Assembly (NCBI RefSeq): GCF_001469215.1
Contig: NZ_LOFH01000006.1
Span: 124,001 to 188,000, forward strand
Reading direction: 5' to 3'
Length of the DNA: 64,000 nucleotides
Source: Pseudoalteromonas sp. H105
GTDB taxonomy: Bacteria; Pseudomonadota; Gammaproteobacteria; Enterobacterales; Alteromonadaceae
Numbering within the stretch: the first letter of the stretch is position 1; every line of letters begins with the position of its first letter. This document shows positions 58,565-64,000 of the stretch, in pieces. Both the position numbers and the translations under genes were made by a program. The notes under the pieces were generated by a model. The model did no database searches and was not told the origin of the DNA. It worked only from the letters and a program-made list of their open reading frames with translations.

Positions 58565-59023
58565 TTATTGGTTTAAGTAGCTTAGAACGACTTCATGGTG
58601 ATCTTTTGTTTTGAATTTATTAAAGACATGTTCTATTTCGCCATTCTCATTAATTAGAAATGAAGTACGAACTACCCCCATATTTTCACGGCCCATGAAC
58701 TTCTTTAGTTGCCAAACACCATAAGCTTCGCAAACAGCATGATCTTCATCGGCAAGTAAAGTGAAATTAAGATCTTGTTTGTTAGTGAAATTAGTTAGTT
58801 TTTTTGGTGTGTCGGGACTAATACCCAAAACAACGACGTTTAATTCGTCAAGCTCTGCTCTAGAGTCTCTCAATGCACATGCTTGAACTGTACAGCCAGG
58901 AGTTGATGCTCTTGGGTAAAAATACACTAATACCTTTTTGCCTTTAAAAGAGGCAAGTGATACAGATTCATCGTTTTGATCTTGTAACGTAAAATCAGGG
59001 GCTTTTTGACCTTCATGTAACAT
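58565..59023 (-). CDS. bcp: Thioredoxin-dependent peroxiredoxin Bcp
   Basis: 152 aa (E. coli 156). Reduces peroxides. EGQKAPDFTLQDQNDESVSLASFKGKKVLVYFYPRASTPGCTVQACALRD contains the peroxidatic Cys (~44) and resolving Cys (~49), spaced CX4C as in alpha-type Bcp. It is intact, in contrast to the 3' remnant at 51323-51457 some 7 kb to the left. The two differ by many bases, so this copy may have come with the island and replaced the native gene. Confidence 0.95.
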   Translation of the reverse strand: MLHEGQKAPDFTLQDQNDESVSLASFKGKKVLVYFYPRASTPGCTVQACALRDSRAELDELNVVVLGISPDTPKKLTNFTNKQDLNFTLLADEDHAVCEAYGVWQLKKFMGRENMGVVRTSFLINENGEIEHVFNKFKTKDHHEVVLSYLNQ

Positions 59024-59077
59024 TTTACAGTTCCTACTATTGTTTGTAAGGACATTATCCTACCATTTTAAGTTATG

Positions 59078-60259
59078 CTACTTAACTCTTTTAGAAATAA
59101 TTGTACTGAGTTCATTTATAATTTTACTGTATTTATCAATAGACTCATTACTTAGACAGTTATGGTCATCGTGGTAATAAATAATAGACTTTAGATATGA
59201 TACGTAACCAATTAGCTTGTTGTTAATCTGGTTAATACAAAATGTTTCTATAAATTGCCCTGCATTTTTCTTATATTTGGGTTTTGGGAATTCGTGCCTA
59301 AAACAAAGCTTGAAAATTTCTACATCTGTTTTAGGTTCCTCAGAATTTAGCTCATGTATCAGCTGCGATATTAACTTAGTTTTTTTATTTGATATTCTAA
59401 TTGTTCCGTTTATATCAGGAAAGTTACTTCCAGAAATTGTATAGCCATTTAGGGATAAAGTGTTCACAGCTTTCATTGTCTTTTTTCTGTTTAATTTGAA
59501 CCCATCTAAATTTAAAAGTATGGATATTTCCTCTAAAAATCTTTCGGAGTGAATAAAGTGAGGTTTATAGCTTTTTGTTACTGCTTTTCGACCCATGACT
59601 ATGGGCTTAAAAATTGGCTTTGGTAGCAAAGAACCTTTAGAAGAGAAGAGCATATCATCAGCATATCGAGTATATTTGATGTGATGAATATCACAGAATT
59701 TCTCTATAAGAATGTCTATTTTTCTGAATATGATATTTGATACCACCGGTGATAATGGAAAACCCATAGGTAGTATTTCTTCGTTCATGAAAGTTTTATT
59801 TTTGCTATTTTCATCAAGTTTCAATGTGATCAAATTATACACTAGTTTTGCGTGAGACTGAGGGCAAGACTCTGATATTGGGTCGTCAGAAAAGTGATTT
59901 AGGAAATTGGATTTTATAATTGCTGGTGATATTGAATGAAAAAAGTTCTTTAGATCAATGCGTATAAAAAAGTAGTTATTCCTATGTGGCTCAATAAAAT
60001 CAAAATATGACTTTTTAGTTTGGTATGCGACAGAAGATTGGTTAAGAGGTATATGTGATAGATAGTTATTAAGAATAAAACGAGATAATTTTTTGTGGAG
60101 CGGTTTTAAATTGCTTTCTGGGGTGTATGTAAATTTCTTACCAATTTTAAATTCATTTACATTTTCGAAGCTAAGGGGCGTGAGCCCCTTAGCTTTATCG
60201 AAAAATGAATAATCATCTAATATATCAAATACAGTTTTAGATAAAGTAATCTTTTTCAT
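59078..60259 (-). CDS. Reverse transcriptase, retron/defence type
   Basis: 393 aa from ATG at 60259, which has GGAAGAAATAGAA upstream (60274 is the longer start). Motif A is FIRIDLKNFFHSIS (~95-108), motif B ILPMGFPLSPVVSNIIF (~163-180), motif C YTRYADDMLFSS (~195-206) with the YADD catalytic pair, motif D NRKKTM (~260). At the place of the retron VTG motif it has LNG. No maturase or endonuclease domain, so it is not a group II intron RT. It follows an OLD-type ATPase-TOPRIM gene across a 120-bp non-coding gap. The combination resembles retrons whose effector is an OLD-like nuclease (Eco8 type) but with the effector upstream. Confidence 0.88.
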   Translation of the reverse strand: MKKITLSKTVFDILDDYSFFDKAKGLTPLSFENVNEFKIGKKFTYTPESNLKPLHKKLSRFILNNYLSHIPLNQSSVAYQTKKSYFDFIEPHRNNYFFIRIDLKNFFHSISPAIIKSNFLNHFSDDPISESCPQSHAKLVYNLITLKLDENSKNKTFMNEEILPMGFPLSPVVSNIIFRKIDILIEKFCDIHHIKYTRYADDMLFSSKGSLLPKPIFKPIVMGRKAVTKSYKPHFIHSERFLEEISILLNLDGFKLNRKKTMKAVNTLSLNGYTISGSNFPDINGTIRISNKKTKLISQLIHELNSEEPKTDVEIFKLCFRHEFPKPKYKKNAGQFIETFCINQINNKLIGYVSYLKSIIYYHDDHNCLSNESIDKYSKIINELSTIISKRVK

Positions 60260-60395
60260 TTCTATTTCTTCCATGACACAAAGAACATCTTTTCACGTTT
60301 ACGTGCTTTAAAAGCGGCAACAGGAGATACAAGGCGCAAAGCAAGTAAATAACGGAGCTAGAAAGCACTAGGCTTTATTCTAAATGTAGAATCCC
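60260..60395 (-). ncRNA. Candidate structured RNA (possible msr-msd) upstream of the RT
   Basis: A 120-bp gap between effector and RT genes on the transcribed strand. GTGCTTT and AAAGCAC form a long-range 7-bp pair enclosing ~60 nt. Small hairpins ATTCT-acattt-AGAAT, CTAG-tgcttt-CTAG and CACG-taaa-CGTG are also present. Retron template RNAs lie just upstream of the RT gene. The fold was judged by eye only, and no branching guanosine could be assigned. Confidence 0.35.
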
Positions 60396-62636
60396 CTAAT
60401 CTATCGAAGAAGAAACATCTTCAATGATACGGGATATTTGAGGGAATGTAAAAGCGAATGCTTTTTCAAGCTCTGCTGGGCTTGCAGCAGTTCCTCTTAA
60501 CTCCTCAATCGAAAAGTTAAGGAAGCTAGATACCCAACCACCAGTCTTCGAATTACATGAAGGAATAAACTTAATCACATTTTTATCTAAAAATTTGATT
60601 AATACTTTAGTCTCTTTACTAATATGGTTGTAATTATTGTTTTCAATACTACATAATGTGTCAGATTTACCTTTTAATAACATTCTAAAAATAATTAAGC
60701 GTTCAGGCTTTGTTATTTGGCTTTCTTTAAACTTACTGACGATATGATTTAGCATCATAGCTCTGATCTTATGAGCAAATATCATATTATCTTGAGATAT
60801 TTCTTTGCTGCTGTTCCAACCAGTAAATATTGATAGGAAGCATCTTTCTAACTTACTCTTATCTAAAATTGTATTTCTATATTTCTCGATTATTACATTT
60901 ACATCACCTTTGGAGCCAGGGGTTGAGTTTTTTAAAAACTCTATTTTTATCCACTTAATAAAAATTCTTTGGCTGCGAGAACTTATCAGAAACCCTTCGA
61001 TTGTGTTAGGTGCTAAAAGAATACGTTCTTTTTCGAGAAGAATTGAATTTATTTTCTCAATAAGATCTGAAATATTCCTTTTCTTAAATGCTAATTTGTT
61101 ATCGGTTAAGTGATTCTTAACTCCGTTAAGTTTTAATATGCTTCCCAACCTTTTATGTAAGTAAGCATTTTTTGAGCCCCAGAAGCTGTATTTAAGACTA
61201 TTTCTTATTTTAAATATATCTACTTCTTTTGATAAAAAATTTATGGCGCCATTTTTAAGGTCTATATTAATCATCTTGTCAGCATCATATAAAACTAGGT
61301 ATGGTATTGCTACATTTGACTTTGTTGGGTTTATTGCTTTCAGCATCACTTCATTTGTTTTGTATACATCGATCTTATTTAATGCTGGGAAAATTCTTTT
61401 TAAAGATAGGTTTCCAAAAAGCTCTAGTTCAGTTTCACCCTCTACAAATAGTATAAAATTACTAAAGAAAAGTTTAGCCTCATTATCGTCAAAAACATTT
61501 ACAAATCTGTCATCTTCAAAGTATGAGTTCATTGTAGAACATGAAGTTACAGCATGGTGTTTATTTTTTTTGCATGTCAAATGGTAAACTTTATGTTCAT
61601 CCTTTTTATTAAAAAGCTTAACAGTCGTTTTTAGTATTGAAGGGTTATGTGTACTAAATATGAATTTAGGGTTGGGGGTTTTATATTTACCTTTTTCCCA
61701 TTTTTCACTAGTGCTTTTAAGATTTGAGTATATTATATGTAAGCTATCAATTAGTTGTTCAGCTTTTTTTGGATGTAAACCAATTTCTGGTTCATCAATA
61801 AAAACTGTTGGGGTTATAAACTCACGCCTAGTTAACGAGATAACCAGATGAAGGAATATCTCAATGAATTTGTAAGAATTAGTTCCATCGGACTGTTTCG
61901 TGAGATCAAATCCATCAATAAGAAAAGTGTGGCCCTTTAAGCCTACTTTTATGTAATTAAGTAACATCTCTTGATAATCGTACTGGCTTGTATCAGTAAT
62001 ATCATTAATTTTTTCTACATACTCTTTATACGAATTACTCTTTGACGATATCTTACTATCAATAAAACTTATGAGCTCTTCTCTAGGTAGGTTTGATGTG
62101 TTAAGAAACTTTAGCTTAGTAATTATGTTCCATAGATACTTCCAGTCATATAGGTCTATTCTACGTGTATCAATAGAAAAGAATGGATAAATTCGATGAA
62201 TAATTTCTCTAATATCTTTATCTTGGTTAGACCATGATATGGAATTATTTTTATGAATTTTAAGTGTCAGGGTATATTGTTTTTTATTGTCACTTTTTTT
62301 ATACAAATATTCCCACTCGCTTAATTCACTCTTGAACATTGTCTTATACATATGTTTTTGGTAAGAACTATTTTCTTTTTTTGTCCTAATGACATCTTCC
62401 AGTCTATTTGTATCAAAAGTTATTTCTATCTCTCCATGATTCGAGTAGCTGGATAGTAAGTTTAAGTTGTTTACTGGTTCATCATTGAGAGATTTATAAT
62501 AAAAATCTATAGCTTTTAATAAGTTGGATTTCCCTGAGTTGTTTTTCCCAATTAAACAGTTTATGTCTGCTAGGTTTTGAAGTTTAAAGTCTCTGAAAGA
62601 AAGTATGTTTTTTATTCTTATTGACTTGATGGCCAT
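60396..62636 (-). CDS. OLD-family ATPase with TOPRIM nuclease domain
   Basis: 746 aa. ABC/SMC-like ATPase: IGKNNSGKSNLL (Walker A, ~29-40), YKFIEIFLHLVISL region, TVFIDEPEIGLHPKKAEQLIDSL (Walker B, ~275-297) and FIFSTHNPSIL (H-loop, ~325). It is followed by a TOPRIM-like part with FILFVEGETELELFGNLSL (catalytic Glu, ~400) and IPYLVLYDADKMINIDL (acidic pair, ~447). A C-terminal helical region ends the protein. OLD nucleases nick or cut DNA and serve as effectors in phage defence. It precedes the RT and may be its effector. Confidence 0.85.
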   Translation of the reverse strand: MAIKSIRIKNILSFRDFKLQNLADINCLIGKNNSGKSNLLKAIDFYYKSLNDEPVNNLNLLSSYSNHGEIEITFDTNRLEDVIRTKKENSSYQKHMYKTMFKSELSEWEYLYKKSDNKKQYTLTLKIHKNNSISWSNQDKDIREIIHRIYPFFSIDTRRIDLYDWKYLWNIITKLKFLNTSNLPREELISFIDSKISSKSNSYKEYVEKINDITDTSQYDYQEMLLNYIKVGLKGHTFLIDGFDLTKQSDGTNSYKFIEIFLHLVISLTRREFITPTVFIDEPEIGLHPKKAEQLIDSLHIIYSNLKSTSEKWEKGKYKTPNPKFIFSTHNPSILKTTVKLFNKKDEHKVYHLTCKKNKHHAVTSCSTMNSYFEDDRFVNVFDDNEAKLFFSNFILFVEGETELELFGNLSLKRIFPALNKIDVYKTNEVMLKAINPTKSNVAIPYLVLYDADKMINIDLKNGAINFLSKEVDIFKIRNSLKYSFWGSKNAYLHKRLGSILKLNGVKNHLTDNKLAFKKRNISDLIEKINSILLEKERILLAPNTIEGFLISSRSQRIFIKWIKIEFLKNSTPGSKGDVNVIIEKYRNTILDKSKLERCFLSIFTGWNSSKEISQDNMIFAHKIRAMMLNHIVSKFKESQITKPERLIIFRMLLKGKSDTLCSIENNNYNHISKETKVLIKFLDKNVIKFIPSCNSKTGGWVSSFLNFSIEELRGTAASPAELEKAFAFTFPQISRIIEDVSSSID

Positions 62637-62714
62637 ATTGCAATTTCAATCCGTAAAAGTGTAATAATTATAAAGGTATGGGGAACGATAAGTTATCGCT
62701 AGATTATTGGAGAT

Positions 62715-63185
62715 TTATGATATTAAATTTTTTAGTTGCTCTAATTGTTTAGTTAGCTCCATACTTTTAATCCTCTCATTTTTAAGCATAGTTTCATAGT
62801 CATTACGCGCTAATGACATTCGCTCTAAGTTTATTTCTAGCTGCTTAATTTGCTTCTCATTATCAAGATTTTTATTAAACCAATACACAAGCTCATTTTT
62901 TGCATTGTCTAATTTTTCTTCCAAAATTTTTATAGGGTTTTTATTTACAGTAGGATTGGTTTCTGACTTTTTTTGGGTTTTTCTTTTTTCTTTTATAAGC
63001 TTTAATTTTTGATTTGGCCAGCCTCTATTACTTATAGCATTACGGTGAAGGCCTGTTAATCTAGAAAGCTCAGCTATAGTTGCTGGCAGGGAAGGCGTAT
63101 TATTTATTTTATCTATTGCGGCAACTAGCTTTTCAGTATTTTCATCAAAGTCACGTTGATTTTTGATGTCAAAGGGATTACTCAT
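62715..63185 (-). CDS. GmtX-like small protein of a recombinase trio
   Basis: 156 aa from ATG at 63185, with GGAG five bases upstream and an 8-bp overlap with the end of the integrase gene. A helix-turn-helix, SLPATIAELSRLTGLHRNAISNRGWPNQKLKLIKEK (~34-70), is followed by a long coiled coil (IKILEEKLDNAKNELVYWFNKNLDNEKQIKQLEINLERMSLARNDYETML). This is the layout of the small third protein (GmtX) of gamma-mobile-trio elements and also of TnpC of Tn554-type trios. Family naming is from memory of the pattern. Confidence 0.62.
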   Translation of the reverse strand: MSNPFDIKNQRDFDENTEKLVAAIDKINNTPSLPATIAELSRLTGLHRNAISNRGWPNQKLKLIKEKRKTQKKSETNPTVNKNPIKILEEKLDNAKNELVYWFNKNLDNEKQIKQLEINLERMSLARNDYETMLKNERIKSMELTKQLEQLKNLIS

Positions 63186-64000
63186 TGGGCACTCCATGAC
63201 CAAGTAGTGTTAAAACACCTTTAGCTTCATTGATGACTTCTTTGATTTGCTCTTTATTGTCTGCAAAACTAGGGTTATTAAGGTTAGCTAAATTGGTTGA
63301 ATAAACCTCTCTCCAGTATGGTGCGTTTGCTTCACTGACTATGGCGTTTGAACACCTGATTGGGTTACATCTTAGTGAGCCTATACAGGGGAGATTCTCA
63401 TTTTTACTATCTGAACCATAACAATAACCTAATCCAACATTTATTACACCGAGCCCTTGCTCTGCCATAGCTTCAAAAATTTCTTCTTTTGAATACCCGC
63501 TTGCCATGTAACCTTTAAATGCTGTTTTAAGACGCTCTTTATGCTCATCTGCTTTACCCCCAAGGTAATTACCGTCAGGGTCTGCTGTTGCTTTGATTAC
63601 TTCAATCTCTGATTGTTTTCTAAGCTTTTGCGCCGTTTGACTTTCAACAAGGCTATCAGCAATTCCACCATAGCCCATAGTCACATCACTTGTTGAACCC
63701 CTTGATAGAAACTTATCTACAGTATTTACTAAGTGTTTAAGCTGGAATGAGATTAGTGGCAGGCCTGCTTCTAACCTATAAAGTTGATATGCAAGTGTGT
63801 GACGCATCATGCAATTGTTAAACCCAAGATCATCATCTGGTGAAACGAAATTTATGAATCTCTTTATCTGGTAACTTATCGAGTGAGGTATTTGTGGCTT
63901 TTCTGTCTTGTCATATTTCTTTGTGTTGATAGCACTAAACACAAAACTTCGTTGCGTTATTGTGCTTAAGGCTTGCATTGTCTTTAAAGCATCCTCAACA
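63178..64000 (-). CDS. GmtZ-like integrase, N-terminal part outside the window
   Basis: The frame is open through the window edge, so the gene is cut; the visible part is ~273 residues. MRHTLAYQLYRLEAGLPLISFQLKHLVNT is the tyrosine recombinase histidine region, and NLPCIGSLRCNPIRCSNAIV is the cysteine cluster found in large recombinases of three-gene modules (gamma-mobile trio, Tn554 type). A final tyrosine could be in YGSD or YWREVYSTNL. A further recombinase gene (GmtY) is expected just beyond the edge. It overlaps the small HTH gene, fitting a trio operon. Confidence 0.68.
   Translation of the reverse strand, partial: VEDALKTMQALSTITQRSFVFSAINTKKYDKTEKPQIPHSISYQIKRFINFVSPDDDLGFNNCMMRHTLAYQLYRLEAGLPLISFQLKHLVNTVDKFLSRGSTSDVTMGYGGIADSLVESQTAQKLRKQSEIEVIKATADPDGNYLGGKADEHKERLKTAFKGYMASGYSKEEIFEAMAEQGLGVINVGLGYCYGSDSKNENLPCIGSLRCNPIRCSNAIVSEANAPYWREVYSTNLANLNNPSFADNKEQIKEVINEAKGVLTLLGHGVPNE

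Larger units (their letters stand above)
51441..64000. mobile_element. Accessory region (genomic island or nested islands), right end outside the window
   Basis: From the bcp break onward the genes are mostly unrecognised, AT-rich and unrelated to the conserved host blocks. The region holds candidate defence genes, a complete bcp that may replace the broken one, and recombinase-type genes at the right edge. Whether it is one element or two (51441-58564 and 59024 onward) cannot be decided here. Confidence 0.6.

Noticed and set aside
59078..60259. Group II intron reverse transcriptase
   Set aside because: No maturase (X), DNA-binding or endonuclease domain, and no intron-like RNA ends around it.

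Overview
The window reads as chromosome of a marine gammaproteobacterium, most likely Pseudoalteromonas or a close Alteromonadales relative. The reasons are the visibly AT-rich backbone, a DnaQ / TIGR03503 / multi-copy tRNA-Asp block, FadE with a FadR-like operator, cmoA-cmoB, purM-purN, DUF3108 and DUF3334 genes, and a P2-type prophage with marine vibrio/alteromonad-style tail genes. Genus assignment is inference.

Layout. (1) 1-11043, host: dnaQ, a TIGR03503 membrane protein, seven identical tandem tRNA-Asp genes behind a near-consensus promoter, an XRE regulator broken by a ~260-bp MITE and two one-base slips, an S9 peptidase lipoprotein, a second inverted MITE copy, an ABC ATPase/membrane pair and fadE. 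(2) 11044-45190, a complete P2-like prophage (~34 kb) integrated in the 5' end of a class II glutamine amidotransferase gene (yafJ-like). attL and attR share a 31-bp identical core. Integrase and an UmuD-like S24 protein sit at the left end, followed by a lysogenic region with two parallel cassettes (short peptide, hairpin, polytopic membrane protein, single-pass protein), a CI-type repressor with divergent AlpA-like genes, two DNA methyltransferases, a GpA HUH replication endonuclease, an Ogr late activator, head genes Q-P-O-N-M-L, tail sheath/tube, a lysis block, tape measure, baseplate, fiber and spike. (3) 45180-51322, host: yafJ, DUF3108, purN, purM, cmoB, cmoA and DUF3334. (4) ~51441-64000, accessory DNA. 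It begins with a bcp 3' remnant and holds a PD-(D/E)XK-like protein, a DUF4145/Sel1/SEC-C protein, an XRE-controlled unit, a large secreted protein, a complete bcp, a reverse transcriptase next to an OLD-type ATPase-TOPRIM protein (retron-like defence composition), and two genes resembling the gamma-mobile-trio recombinase set (GmtX, GmtZ), the last cut by the window edge.

How it fits together. Two strong LexA boxes sit inside the prophage, one upstream of the second peptide cassette and one over the promoter of the Ogr late activator. DNA damage would therefore switch on both the late genes and a peptide/membrane-protein cassette of unknown function. The head operon also carries an A AAA AAC slippery heptamer followed by a three-part stem-loop at the junction of an acidic 191-aa ORF and the terminase small subunit frame, which has no start codon of its own. 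This suggests programmed -1 frameshifting at an unusual place, alongside the expected one at the tail assembly chaperone. The best candidates for undescribed biology are the SOS-controlled peptide cassette with its paralogue, the terminase frameshift, and the accessory region at the right end.
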